Shown: positions 9,311-18,426, numbered from the stretch's first letter. The stretch is DNA of 64,000 bases from Thioploca sp. (GCA_012032555.1 JAAUSR010000013.1:40622-104621), one strand, 5' to 3'. Numbers and translations: made by a program. Notes: a model not told the origin generated them from the letters alone.

Positions 9311-10063
9311 CTATTGTTGCAATAGAGTCAAAATTTGTTGTCGAGCATAATGAGCTAATTCGCGTCGTTCTCTATGGTAAGTAGGGATAGGTGAACCAAA
9401 CCATAGCTCGACGGTAAATATTTCTTCACCCAGCACACGCCATACATGTTGAATAAAAATATCATCACCAACATAAGGTATGATTTGATTAAGACTATTA
9501 CCTTGTGGATAACGTAGCGCAATGGGTTGTACCGGTACACCCGTTTGAATCGCAGCTTGAAACAACCGCGCATGAAAACGTTTAACACTCATTCCTTCAG
9601 TGGAGGTTCCTTCCGGAAAAAATAAAACACTTCTATGATTTGACAACGCCTGAATCATCTCATTAGCAGTCGCAGTTGCTGCTTGAAATTGACCCCGTTG
9701 GATAAATAGGGTACCTACTTGCCGAGCCAATCGACCGAGAATAGGCCACTTTGCCACTTCTTGCTTAGAAACAAAAATGACTGGAAAAGTGGCTAACAAA
9801 GCAAAAATATCTAACCAGGAGATATGATTGGCAACAAATAGGGTCGGTGTTGTAGCAACGTCACCATAACAGCGTATTTGCAAACCCACAATGTGACAGA
9901 GTTGCCGACTCCATCCCCTTACTATCGCTGAAGACCAACCAGTGGAGAGAGACCATCGAGGTGAAAATAGTAGCCAAGATAATAAAAGTCCTATCAACAC
10001 ATGACTCATGAGTAACGATAGTTTTAATAACCTACGCAGCAATTTCATGAATAACTTGAGCAC
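9311..10063 (-). CDS. olsA: Lyso-ornithine lipid O-acyltransferase (PlsC family)
   Basis: This 1-acylglycerol-3-phosphate acyltransferase family member has 250 residues with the catalytic motif NHISWLD (HX4D) near residue 80 and FPEGTST near 150. An N-terminal hydrophobic segment (residues about 10-35) anchors it to the inner membrane. Its start overlaps the end of the upstream OlsB-like gene by 32 bases. That arrangement is the known olsB-olsA order for ornithine-lipid synthesis, where OlsA adds the second acyl chain to lyso-ornithine lipid. On sequence alone a phosphatidic acid-forming PlsC cannot be excluded; the name rests on the neighbour. Confidence 0.7.
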   Translation of the reverse strand: MLKLFMKLLRRLLKLSLLMSHVLIGLLLSWLLFSPRWSLSTGWSSAIVRGWSRQLCHIVGLQIRCYGDVATTPTLFVANHISWLDIFALLATFPVIFVSKQEVAKWPILGRLARQVGTLFIQRGQFQAATATANEMIQALSNHRSVLFFPEGTSTEGMSVKRFHARLFQAAIQTGVPVQPIALRYPQGNSLNQIIPYVGDDIFIQHVWRVLGEEIFTVELWFGSPIPTYHRERRELAHYARQQILTLLQQ

Positions 10064-10823
10064 GATTAATGAAATGTTTTAGATAACGTTGTTGTAAGTT
10101 ATTAATACTTAATAGTATGAACACATCAGCCACTTTAAAGTTTGGATCCCAACAAGGTTCACCAGCAATTTGAGCACCTAAACGGAGGTAGGCTCTCAAT
10201 AAAGCCGGAATAGGTAAAGGAGAATAAACGTTTTCTTTCTCCGGTTGCAAAGGTATTTTAGGAATAACCCTTAAATCATCAGCGGTTGAGTAATGTTCTT
10301 GTAATTTAGTGAATAAGATATTGTATTTATCATTTTGCATAGGAATACTGGCACATCCCATTAAATACTCAAAGCCGTTGGCTACCATAAAACGGGCTAA
10401 CCCTGACCATAATAATCCCATGATCGCTCCTTTACGGTAGTCTGGGTGAACACAAGTGCGTCCAATTTCTATAAGACCTCCTGATAATTTGAAAATTTGA
10501 CTTAAATCGAATTCAGATTCTGAATAAAAGCCACCAGCGACTTTAGCTTGTTCACTGGTTAAGATCCGTGTATAACCCACTATTTTATAAGATTTCTTTT
10601 CGTATACTACCAAGTGGTGACAATAAGGATCAAAATAGTCAATATCATAAGTAGGAATAATGGTCTTAATCTGAGCACCCATTTCTTCAGAAAAGATTCG
10701 GTAACGCAAGGCTTGCGCTTGACGAATCTCCGTCAATTGAGTTACAAATTCCACATAAAATTTAGAGTTTAGATCCGGTGTTAATAAATTCAGTTGTATG
10801 CTCATACCTAAAATCCTCGTCAT
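10032..10823 (-). CDS. olsB: L-ornithine N-alpha-acyltransferase (OlsB-like GNAT acyltransferase)
   Basis: The 263-residue protein belongs to the acyl-ACP-dependent GNAT group that includes OlsB. Characteristic stretches are ALRYRIFSEEMGA, DYFDPYCHHLVVYE and EIGRTCVHPDYRKGA, followed by LLWSGLARFM and YLMGCASIPM. OlsB transfers a 3-hydroxyacyl chain from ACP to ornithine as the first step of ornithine-lipid synthesis. The 32-base overlap with olsA suggests translational coupling. Ornithine lipids are phosphorus-free membrane lipids and are often made under phosphate limitation; no Pho box was identified upstream. The true start may be the Met at residue 7 (MSIQLN). Confidence 0.72.
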   Translation of the reverse strand: MTRILGMSIQLNLLTPDLNSKFYVEFVTQLTEIRQAQALRYRIFSEEMGAQIKTIIPTYDIDYFDPYCHHLVVYEKKSYKIVGYTRILTSEQAKVAGGFYSESEFDLSQIFKLSGGLIEIGRTCVHPDYRKGAIMGLLWSGLARFMVANGFEYLMGCASIPMQNDKYNILFTKLQEHYSTADDLRVIPKIPLQPEKENVYSPLPIPALLRAYLRLGAQIAGEPCWDPNFKVADVFILLSINNLQQRYLKHFINRAQVIHEIAA

Positions 10824-11045
10824 CCGGTTAATGAGCTTTCAGATTAGCAAGGCTAAATTTCAGGGATATGACAGTTTAATGAGAGTTTGGTGACAACATT
10901 TTTTTAATCACTCAATAGATGAAGATAACTTTTAGGATTGACACAGTTGCAGCAGGGCAAAAGAGCTATTTTATAAAATCAATTAGTTCTGGATCTAACT
11001 GTGACAATCCTAACCGGGTTAATCCATTTGCTTGATAGGGAGAAT

Positions 11046-11996
11046 TTAACTTAAATTGATAGGTGTTGATCGACGTGAGCTGGGACGTAATCGTTTTAAT
11101 ATTTGATGTAAAATACTATTTTCTTGTGAAAAAACAGTTAATTGTTGTCGCAATTGTGGCGATAAGATTTGTGGTACTATGGGTGTAGAAAAAGCTTCTG
11201 TAACTGCTCGATAATACCAAATCAATTCAAAAGATTGTAGGGCACGAATCAAACCAAAACATAACCGTGAAGTAATTAAATAAGCCGCTATGGGCAAAGG
11301 AAAATAGCGACGAATAATCCAAATTGTATTACGAGTAGGATAATAAACCCGTCGCCAATTAGTTCGACCGAGTGGAGATTGACGATGTATAATTCGACAA
11401 TTCGGATCGTAATAAATTTTATAGTGTTGACACAAGACTCGAATGGCCACCTCCATCTCATTTTGGTAAAGAAAAAATTCTTGAGGATACCAACCAACTT
11501 GTTCGAATAATGAACGTCGAATCGCAAAACCACAACCCACAAAGGCTATAGATAAACTTGGCGTATCCGGTTGGGGTAGATGCCAGGTAGATAAAGGTTG
11601 CCCTTGTGTCGATTCAATTCGACAAGCTACGATACCAATATCGGGATGAGTATCTAAACACTCAATAATACGATCAAGTGTGATATGATTAACCGGATGA
11701 GAATCATCATCCAACACGAGTAGATAAGTTCCTTGAGCTTGTTGGAAACCTTCATTATAACCAGCAATACCCCGGTTATTGGGCAAAGATATCACTTGTA
11801 CCCAGTGGGTTTGGGTTTGCAAAAATTCTTTAGTTCCATCAGTAGAACCGTTATCAATAGCAATAACTTCAATATCACAACGCTGTTCCCATAGCCAAAA
11901 CAGTTGTTTTAAGGTATAACGCGTTTCAACCAAGCGGTTATAATTGAGGAAAATAATGCTCAATTTAAGTTGGGTAGCTGATTTAACTTTTGTCAT
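11046..11996 (-). CDS. Family 2 glycosyltransferase (rhamnosyltransferase-like)
   Basis: The protein has 316 residues and an N-terminal GT-A fold: LSIIFLNYNR, VIAIDNGSTDGTKEFL and LLVLDDDSHP provide the nucleotide-sugar and metal-binding DxD region. CGFAIRRSLFEQVGWYP and LYQNEMEVAIRV form the acceptor part. It has no convincing transmembrane segment; IAAYLITSRLCFGLI may only associate with the membrane. The sugar and acceptor are unknown. It stands alone on the minus strand between olsB and the divergent fimX-like gene. In the +1 frame coding-like sequence continues about 70 bases beyond the stop (see findings). Confidence 0.78.
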   Translation of the reverse strand: MTKVKSATQLKLSIIFLNYNRLVETRYTLKQLFWLWEQRCDIEVIAIDNGSTDGTKEFLQTQTHWVQVISLPNNRGIAGYNEGFQQAQGTYLLVLDDDSHPVNHITLDRIIECLDTHPDIGIVACRIESTQGQPLSTWHLPQPDTPSLSIAFVGCGFAIRRSLFEQVGWYPQEFFLYQNEMEVAIRVLCQHYKIYYDPNCRIIHRQSPLGRTNWRRVYYPTRNTIWIIRRYFPLPIAAYLITSRLCFGLIRALQSFELIWYYRAVTEAFSTPIVPQILSPQLRQQLTVFSQENSILHQILKRLRPSSRRSTPINLS

Positions 11997-12206
11997 TATT
12001 TCAGTATATTATATTTGATAAAATTGACTTTAATCCAACCGACCAATCCAGTTGACAACCGGTTAGGTCAGTAGTTTTTCTATTTGCAATAACAACACCT
12101 CAGGGTGAATGATAAAATAAAATTGGAGAAATTCATATGATTAGTTGAACTTGGGTCTATGCCTGTCACCGAACTGCTTTGCCTAGTGTAAAATACCCGT
12201 TTTTTT

Positions 12207-12213
12207 AAGGAGG
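12207..12213 (+). promoter_or_regulatory. Strong Shine-Dalgarno site deciding a GTG start
   Basis: AAGGAGG lies 6 bases before GTG at 12220. It fixes the GTG as the start of the FimX-like gene, because no in-frame ATG occurs before residue 80. Confidence 0.7.
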
Positions 12214-12219
12214 GGGACT

Positions 12220-14310
12220 GTGATCCAAGATGATATTATCCGCTTAATTGTTATAGAAGAATCTGCTAATGATGCTGAAGTAATTTTAAATAGTTTGCGT
12301 AAAGCGCGTTATCCCATTCGTCCTCGTCATGTGGAAGACGATGAAGATTTACAGGCCGCATTGGGTGAACATGAATGGGATCTCATTATTTCTGTTCCTC
12401 AAGTGGGTGAGTTTACTTGTGCGCAAGTTTTTGAAATGGTTAACAGTTCCAAACAAGATATCCCAGTCATTGTCTTAACAGATAAACTGGACAGCAAAAT
12501 TATTTCCACATTGCTAAATGTTGGTGTTCGTCAAGTCATTCCTAGCCAAAGTGATGGTTGTTTACAAGCAGCCGTCGGTAAAGAATTGGCTGATCTAAGT
12601 GAACGTCGTCGACGTCGATATCTTGAACAACTTTATAAGGAATCGCAAAAACATAATAAAATGCTATTAGAATCTTCGCGCGATGCGATTGCTTATGTAC
12701 ATGATGGCATGCATATTCATGCTAATCCCAGTTACTTAAAAATGTTCAACTATAAAAATATGGACGACATTGAAGGGTTACCAGTCATGAATTTAATTTC
12801 GCTCGAAGATCAAGCTAAGTTTAAAGAGTTTATGCGGGATTTTATGACTGATGATCAAGAAAAGGAGCGTCAAATTGATTTAGAAGGGATAACCGCAGAC
12901 AAGAAACGTTTAAAGTTAAAACTAGAACTGAGTCATGCTATTTACGACACTGAGCATTGCGTTCAAGTGATTATTCGTGATCAGTCTCAAAGTCAAGAAT
13001 TAGAACAAAAGATTAAAGAAATTAGTCGCCGTGACCAAACCACCGGGTTACTTAATCGCCAGTATTTCGTCGAAGAATTATTAGAAAAAGCTTTAGCCAA
13101 AGCGATGGGGTCACACACCCGTAGTGTGCTATTTTATATTGAATTGGATAATTTTAATACAATGAGAGAGAACCTAGGTATTGGTGGTAGTGATCCGGTC
13201 ATCCAGAATATGGGTAAAGTCATTCATGAGATATCAGAAGGTGGCTCTTTAGCGCGATTTGGAGAAAATGTATTTACCTTATTATTAACCGATAAAGATG
13301 GTAAAAGGTATGCCACCGCTGGACAATTAGCCGATAAAATTTGTAAAGCCGTTGAAGCCAATGTAACAGAAGTGGGTAAACAATCCGTTGTTAGCACTTG
13401 TAGTATTGGTATTGCTCAAGTACTGGCTTCTGCTGCGACACCTCAAGATGTGTTGAATGATGCTCATAGTGCTTGTGCTATCGCCATGAAACGCGGCGGT
13501 AATAGCTTTGAATTTTATAAAGTCAGTGGTGATCAGAAAGGTGATATGAAACTATCTGATATTGCTAAACTGATTGAAACCGCTATCGAGGAAAAACGGT
13601 TATCACTACGTTATCAACCTATCGTTAACTTACACGGTGACTCGCAAGAAATGTATGAAGTATTTTTACGGATGCTTGACGGAGAGGGAAAAACCGTGCC
13701 TGCCAGTAATTTGTTTGATGCTGCCGAAAAAGCTAACTTGAGTATTCAACTGGATAAATGGGTATTGGAACAATCGATTAAAAGATTAGTCCAACAGCAA
13801 AAAGCCGGTCATAAAACTCACTTTTTTATTAAGTTATCTGATCAAGCAATTCGGGATGAAAGTGTTTTACTCTACATTAGAAAACTGCTTAAATCTACTC
13901 AGCTACCTGGTAGCCGGCTTATTTTTGAATTGAGTGAGTCTATTGCTATTAGCCAAGTTAAACTAGCCAAAGCATTCATTAGTCAGCTAAAAACTTTTGA
14001 ATGTCAATCGGCATTGGAACACTTTGGTACGGGACTTAATTCGTCAACCACGCTTAAACATTTACCGGTTGACTATGTCAAAATTGATTCTTCTTATAGT
14101 CGAGGGTTATCAACCAATCAGGATAATCAGAAAGCGGTACAAGAAATTGTAAAAATGGCACATGAATTAGATAAACTAACTATTGCTGAAGCCGTAGAAG
14201 ATGCCAATAGTTTGACTGTATTATGGTCATCAGAAGTGGATTTTGCTCAAGGACATTATATTCAAGAACCGCTGGATGAACCAGAATTTGATTTTTCTGA
14301 GGAAGAGTAA
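12220..14310 (+). CDS. fimX: FimX-like REC-PAS-GGDEF-EAL regulator with degenerate catalytic motifs
   Basis: The 696-residue cytoplasmic protein has four domains: an N-terminal response-regulator-like domain (about 1-125), PAS (145-265), GGDEF (270-430) and EAL (445-690). The GGDEF signature is replaced by RFGENVF and the EAL signature by EVFLR, so neither cyclase nor phosphodiesterase activity is expected. The REC-like start (IRLIVIEESANDAEVILNSL), RRDQTTGLLNRQYF and the late EDANSLTVLWSSEVDFAQGH follow Pseudomonas and Xanthomonas FimX. That protein binds c-di-GMP through its EAL domain and controls type IV pilus assembly at the pole. Identity as FimX is from domain order and motif pattern; no pilus genes are adjacent. 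The GTG start has an AAGGAGG site. Confidence 0.75.
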   Translation: MIQDDIIRLIVIEESANDAEVILNSLRKARYPIRPRHVEDDEDLQAALGEHEWDLIISVPQVGEFTCAQVFEMVNSSKQDIPVIVLTDKLDSKIISTLLNVGVRQVIPSQSDGCLQAAVGKELADLSERRRRRYLEQLYKESQKHNKMLLESSRDAIAYVHDGMHIHANPSYLKMFNYKNMDDIEGLPVMNLISLEDQAKFKEFMRDFMTDDQEKERQIDLEGITADKKRLKLKLELSHAIYDTEHCVQVIIRDQSQSQELEQKIKEISRRDQTTGLLNRQYFVEELLEKALAKAMGSHTRSVLFYIELDNFNTMRENLGIGGSDPVIQNMGKVIHEISEGGSLARFGENVFTLLLTDKDGKRYATAGQLADKICKAVEANVTEVGKQSVVSTCSIGIAQVLASAATPQDVLNDAHSACAIAMKRGGNSFEFYKVSGDQKGDMKLSDIAKLIETAIEEKRLSLRYQPIVNLHGDSQEMYEVFLRMLDGEGKTVPASNLFDAAEKANLSIQLDKWVLEQSIKRLVQQQKAGHKTHFFIKLSDQAIRDESVLLYIRKLLKSTQLPGSRLIFELSESIAISQVKLAKAFISQLKTFECQSALEHFGTGLNSSTTLKHLPVDYVKIDSSYSRGLSTNQDNQKAVQEIVKMAHELDKLTIAEAVEDANSLTVLWSSEVDFAQGHYIQEPLDEPEFDFSEEE

Positions 14311-14860
14311 TCAATAAAACCTGAGATTAGTTGGTTTTACTTAGTGCCAGTGAAATGTGTCAACTGACTTGGTGTTCATTATCACTTCTAATATGAGAAA
14401 AGCAACAAGTGTCGATCATCAAATTTCCTCGATTTAACTGGACTTTATCGAGGAAATTCGTACAATTTTACCATTCATGGATAGCGTTTGGTATGTGAAC
14501 CAAGTGACCTTGTGTTCAAGAAATTTCCAAGGAAAGCAAAGTGGGTTTCCACCAAGTGGACTGATAAAGAAATCATCAGAAAAGTGTAGTTTCTTCCAAA
14601 AAATTATCGTGCTCTCTTTGGCATTATCACAACCAATACGCTATGATACTCGTCGGTTATCTCAAATGGATAGATCAACAGAAGTGATTAAATTGAGTTT
14701 TAATACTCAGCGGCCTCTAAGAAGAACTTTATTTTGTAGGGCGGGAATCCTTTCCGACTATGCCGGTTGGCAACGGTTTGCTAACTCACAGTCATTCTTC
14801 AGCGTAATTGGGTATAAAAAACTAGAAACTCAAATTTGACTTTGTATTTAGGTAGAAACC
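14311..14860. other. 550-base gap between the fimX-like gene and the SH3-repeat genes
   Basis: The gap holds the hairpin at 14422-14458. An open frame at 14477-14839 has no signal peptide, no family pattern and an improbable composition, so I see no gene. The promoter of the SH3-repeat pair probably lies at the right-hand end. Confidence 0.4.
14422..14470 (+). terminator. Stem-loop, probable terminator of the fimX-like gene
   Basis: AATTTCCTCGAT (14422-14433) and ATCGAGGAAATT (14447-14458) form a perfect 12-bp stem with a 13-base loop, 111 bases after the stop codon. A weak T-rich stretch (tacaatttta) follows, so termination is likely but not certain. Confidence 0.5.
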
Positions 14861-15871
14861 ATGATGGCAAGAAAATTAATTTATTCCATTCTAGCAATTA
14901 CGATGGTGGGAAATTTAGTTACCACTTCGATAAGCCAAGCTGCTCCAGCTTGCCATGTCATAGCACCGATTATTGATAAAGATCCTAAAGGGTTGAATAT
15001 TAGGAACAATCCGATGAAGGATATCATCTCAAAAATTCCTTACAGCGATTATACGGCTATTACAACTGTTCATATTATTGATGCCAAAAAAGGTTGGCTA
15101 AAGATTGATGAGTGGTCTGATGGCTCGGTAACAGCTACTTTAAAAGATGAAGCTTGGATTTATGGTGGTTTAATAGCCACGGCACGAACGGTTTACGATA
15201 AGCCTATTTGTCAGAATTGTGATGACCCTAAAAAGATAGGTCAGTTACGTGAAGATGCTAAAGTGAAGATCCTGAATTGTAATGAATATGGTTGGTTATT
15301 CGTGCAAGGTACCGCTATTGAAGGAGAAGAAATAGAAGGTTGGTTACCTCCTTATAATGAATCACCTCATAGAACAATAGCAACGTCTCAGAACCAAACC
15401 AATGAACTCAAAACAGCCGGACGTTGTTATCACGCGAAAGGCTATATTACTGATCAAGATCACAATGGTCTCAATGTGAGAACAGAACCTTATGTTAAAG
15501 CGGAAGTGATCTCCAAAATTCCCTATAATGACTACAGCATAACTAGCATAGTAGATATTAGCGATGCTCAAAATGGTTGGCTTAAATTACGTCAATGGAC
15601 TGATGGCGCGGTTATAACTTCTTTTAGTGGTCAGGCTTGGATTTATGGTAAATTAGTAGCCACTTTAGTTAAGGTAGGTGGCGATAATAACATTTATGCA
15701 GCAGCCGTTCACACGGCTCGTAAAAGTGGTCAATTTGTACCGGGTCGAGCAGTTAAAGTGTTAGATTGTGGTAATGAATGGTTATTTGTTCAAGGTCAAT
15801 CTACTGAAGGGAAACGAGTCAAAGGTTGGTTGTCTCCTTATGGACAATCTCTTATACCCTATGCTGAATAA
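14861..15871 (+). CDS. Secreted protein with duplicated SH3-like units
   Basis: A signal peptide (IYSILAITMVGNLVTTSISQA) precedes two copies of a unit of about 150 residues. Each unit starts DKDPKGLNIRNNPMKDIIS- or DQDHNGLNVRTEPYVKAEV-like, continues with ISKIPYSDY, GWLKIDEWSDG and EAWIYGGLIAT, and ends with a second SH3-like stretch LNCNEYGWLFVQG...GWLPPY. The LNIR/LNVR-x-P start is typical of bacterial SH3b domains, which bind cell-wall peptides or other ligands. No enzyme domain is attached. The next gene (15889-16485) is a one-unit paralogue 17 bases downstream. Function is unknown; a periplasmic binding or envelope-stress role is only a guess. Confidence 0.72.
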   Translation: MMARKLIYSILAITMVGNLVTTSISQAAPACHVIAPIIDKDPKGLNIRNNPMKDIISKIPYSDYTAITTVHIIDAKKGWLKIDEWSDGSVTATLKDEAWIYGGLIATARTVYDKPICQNCDDPKKIGQLREDAKVKILNCNEYGWLFVQGTAIEGEEIEGWLPPYNESPHRTIATSQNQTNELKTAGRCYHAKGYITDQDHNGLNVRTEPYVKAEVISKIPYNDYSITSIVDISDAQNGWLKLRQWTDGAVITSFSGQAWIYGKLVATLVKVGGDNNIYAAAVHTARKSGQFVPGRAVKVLDCGNEWLFVQGQSTEGKRVKGWLSPYGQSLIPYAE

Positions 15872-15888
15872 ATAGGAATTATATTGAT

Positions 15889-16485
15889 ATGAAAAAACAA
15901 AAGTTTCACCTCATCATGATAGCTATGATAATAGCTAACTTATTCATAGTCTGTTTTGCTGAAGAAAATAATCAGCCCGCTCGATGTGATGTGTCTGCTT
16001 TCATTACCGATAAAGATCCTAAAGGGTTAAATGTCAGATCAGCACCGGATAAAAATGTTATCTCCCGAATTCCTTATAAAAATTATCAGCCTGAACAACC
16101 AATTACTGTTCATATTGTCGATGCTAAAACCGGTTGGTTAAAAATTGATCGCTGGACTGATGGATTAACTATCGGTAAATTTGCGGGAGAAGCTTGGATC
16201 TATGGCAAACTAGTTGCTGTCTCGATAAAGGGTGATGAAAATATAAAAGTATATGGCGGTCCCGAAGGTGCGACAACCCACCTCGTGGCTAATATTCATG
16301 AAAAGCCGGCTGCAGAAACACCGTTATTAGGGCAACTTGACGCAGAAAATCAATTAGTTAATGTTCTCGATTGTCAAGATAAATGGATATTGACGGCAGG
16401 TAAAATGTTAGATGGTAAATTGTTAAAGGGGTGGTTGGCTCCTCAACAGCAATGTCCTAATTTTTCATCGGCCTGTGTATTATAA
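15889..16485 (+). CDS. Secreted single-unit SH3-like protein, paralogue of the preceding gene
   Basis: The 198-residue protein has a signal peptide (LIMIAMIIANLFIVCFA) and one copy of the unit found twice in the upstream gene: DKDPKGLNVRSAPDKNVISR, PYKNYQPEQP, GWLKIDRWTDG and EAWIYGKLVAV, then VLDCQDKWILTAG and LKGWLAPQQ. The 17-base gap and the same strand suggest one transcript. The pair looks like a tandem duplication in which the first gene doubled its unit. The C-terminal CPNFSSACVL carries two Cys that could form a disulphide. Confidence 0.7.
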   Translation: MKKQKFHLIMIAMIIANLFIVCFAEENNQPARCDVSAFITDKDPKGLNVRSAPDKNVISRIPYKNYQPEQPITVHIVDAKTGWLKIDRWTDGLTIGKFAGEAWIYGKLVAVSIKGDENIKVYGGPEGATTHLVANIHEKPAAETPLLGQLDAENQLVNVLDCQDKWILTAGKMLDGKLLKGWLAPQQQCPNFSSACVL

Positions 16486-16566
16486 ATTTCCGCTTCACTG
16501 GTTCTCCCGCTTTCTCTGTTGTCCACGAGTGGGAATTCTTTTAGCCAAGGGCAGTCTATATATAAA

Positions 16567-17058
16567 ATGAAACTGCTTTTATTAGGAATAGGTAATTTAT
16601 TACTTAGCGATGAAGGAGTAGGAATTCATGCGCTTCGCTATTTAGAACAAAATTATAGTTGGCTACCGCCAGTCGAATTACTTGATGGGGGCACAGCCGG
16701 GATGGAATTGCTTGCCCCAATTACTATAGCAACTCACCTGATAATATTAGATGCTATCCAAACCCAAGCACCACCCGGCACAGTCGTACAGATTGCCCAT
16801 TCTGACATACCAGCTTTTTTTCGCACTAAGTTGTCATCCCACCAAATTGGACTTGCTGATGTACTGGCTGCAGCTACTTTAACGGATAATTTACCCCGAT
16901 ACCTCACTTTAGTGGGTGTGGTCCCGGCTAGTTTGAAACTCGGGGTTGAGTTAACACCAATTGTTGCTGCTCAAGTGGTTTCTTTGGCGAGTCGAGTTGT
17001 TCAAGAATTAAGCATTTTGGGAATTACCGTCGTTGCTAAACAGCCTTCTCCAATTTGA
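16567..17058 (+). CDS. Hydrogenase maturation protease (HyaD/HupD family)
   Basis: These enzymes cleave the C-terminal peptide of the large subunit of NiFe hydrogenase after nickel insertion. The signature GIGNLLLSDEGVGIHAL is at the N-terminus, and the three expected nickel-contacting residues can be placed: Glu in DEGVG, Asp in LIILDAIQ and His in LSSHQIG. I chose the ATG at 16567 (MKLLLLGIGN), which matches the family start; an upstream in-frame TTG at 16519 would add 16 unlikely residues. The length of 163 residues is normal. No hydrogenase structural or hyp gene lies in the window, so it is an orphan here. It is convergent with yceF. Confidence 0.85.
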   Translation: MKLLLLGIGNLLLSDEGVGIHALRYLEQNYSWLPPVELLDGGTAGMELLAPITIATHLIILDAIQTQAPPGTVVQIAHSDIPAFFRTKLSSHQIGLADVLAAATLTDNLPRYLTLVGVVPASLKLGVELTPIVAAQVVSLASRVVQELSILGITVVAKQPSPI

Positions 17059-17099
17059 TTAACTACCGAAAATATTAGGTTTAACCTCATGATAATCCT

Positions 17100-17756
17100 T
17101 CAAATAACGAATATTCCTTCCATTTCTAACATCTGCACTAATCGAATTAGAGGTAAGCCAATTAATGCGGTTGGATCATTCCCCATCATGTTGTCAAGAA
17201 GTGCAATACCCAAGCCTTCTGATTTAAAGCTACCTGCACAATGATATGGTTTTTCACGATGTAAATAGTTTTCTATTTGTGATAAGGTCAATGGGCGAAA
17301 TAAGACACTAAAACATACTATATCAGTTTGAGCCAAATGAGTCATGGTATTGAATAAACATAAGCCGGTTAAAAAATCAACTGTTTTGCCACTAACAGCC
17401 ATTAACTGTTGGATCGCTTGTTCATGTGTTTGCGGTTTACCCAAAATATGACCATTATGGACAGCCACTTGATCAGAGCCAATAACCAAGGCATTAGGAT
17501 AGGTTAATTGTGCCGCACGTGCTTTTAATTCGGCTAATCGAATAACCAATGCAGTTGGAGATTCTAGCAATAGTGGTGTTTCATCAACGTGAGGGGCATA
17601 AGTTTCAAAAGGTATACTTAATCGCTCCAACAAATTTTTTCTAAAAGGTGAAGTTGAAGCGAGGACTAATGAATAAGTAGAAGCTGATGAAATGGGGATA
17701 TCAATCATGCTATTCTCATTTGGGGTTCGGCAATGGTTAAATTTGACATAACTCAA
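17100..17756 (-). CDS. yceF: Maf family 7-methyl-GTP pyrophosphatase (YceF)
   Basis: Maf proteins hydrolyse modified nucleoside triphosphates; the YceF branch prefers 7-methyl-GTP. The sequence shows LVLASTSPFRKNLLERL, DETPLLLESP, the catalytic Asp in VIGSDQVAV, GKPQTHEQA and SGKTVDFLTGLCLF, close to the E. coli YceF pattern. The family usually has about 195 residues, so the Met at residue 17 (MIDIPISS, start at 17708) may be the true start. It is divergent from yceD with only 24 bases between the annotated starts, the same neighbourhood as in E. coli. Confidence 0.85.
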   Translation of the reverse strand: MSYVKFNHCRTPNENSMIDIPISSASTYSLVLASTSPFRKNLLERLSIPFETYAPHVDETPLLLESPTALVIRLAELKARAAQLTYPNALVIGSDQVAVHNGHILGKPQTHEQAIQQLMAVSGKTVDFLTGLCLFNTMTHLAQTDIVCFSVLFRPLTLSQIENYLHREKPYHCAGSFKSEGLGIALLDNMMGNDPTALIGLPLIRLVQMLEMEGIFVI

Positions 17757-17780
17757 TCACTATAATAATATTTTTAATCT

Positions 17781-18284
17781 ATGTTGGAAGAATTACCTCG
17801 ATTTATTGATCCAAAACAACTTGCACTCCAAAATGCCTATTTGAAAGGGGAAGTAGCCTTAGCGCAACTCAAAAGATTACATGACAGTCTGTGTGAAATT
17901 CAAGGAATAGTTAAGATTGAGTGGATATTTGCATTGGACAATAAACAGCGTCCTACCATACAAGGCTCGATTCAAGCACGACTACCGATGCGTTGTCAAC
18001 GTTGTTTGCAACCATTGCCATGGACTGTTGATACCCAAATTGCCCTGGTTGTATTCAATGGTGAACCACATCCCAACGAAGAATTGCTGATAGGATATGA
18101 AATAATTACTCTAAATCATCATCGACTTTCATTATTGAGCTTAATTGAAGACGAGATTATTTTGGCTTTACCTATTGTAGCTAAACATGATATTTGTATT
18201 GCTAATGAATATCAATTATCAGCCGAAAAAATGACGAATAATGCTTCTTCTAATCCGTTTCAGCTATTATTAAAATTAAAATAA
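17781..18284 (+). CDS. yceD: YceD family protein (DUF177), large-subunit rRNA accumulation protein
   Basis: The 167-residue protein carries the DUF177 core with the metal-like CxxC pair in MRCQRCLQPLPW near residue 75, followed by the acidic LVVFNGEPHPNEEL and a C-terminal IEDEIILALPI. YceD is needed for 23S rRNA accumulation and is nearly always the gene before rpmF. Here rpmF follows, but after an unusually long gap (319 bases) filled with an inverted repeat. It starts the plus-strand cluster yceD-rpmF-plsX-fab. Confidence 0.85.
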   Translation: MLEELPRFIDPKQLALQNAYLKGEVALAQLKRLHDSLCEIQGIVKIEWIFALDNKQRPTIQGSIQARLPMRCQRCLQPLPWTVDTQIALVVFNGEPHPNEELLIGYEIITLNHHRLSLLSLIEDEIILALPIVAKHDICIANEYQLSAEKMTNNASSNPFQLLLKLK

Positions 18285-18426
18285 TGCCAGTTTTATCTTA
18301 AATGAATAAACTAATTAATGATAGACCGTTATTTTTGCTAAATAAAATAACTTCAAAGCTAACGCTTGATAATAAACAACAAAAAGAAATTCAATTGCAA
18401 ATTGAAAAGGGATAATGAATAATTTA

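Noticed and set aside
14477..14839. 120-codon plus-strand open frame
   Set aside because: No start signal, unusual composition and no domain; better read as intergenic sequence.
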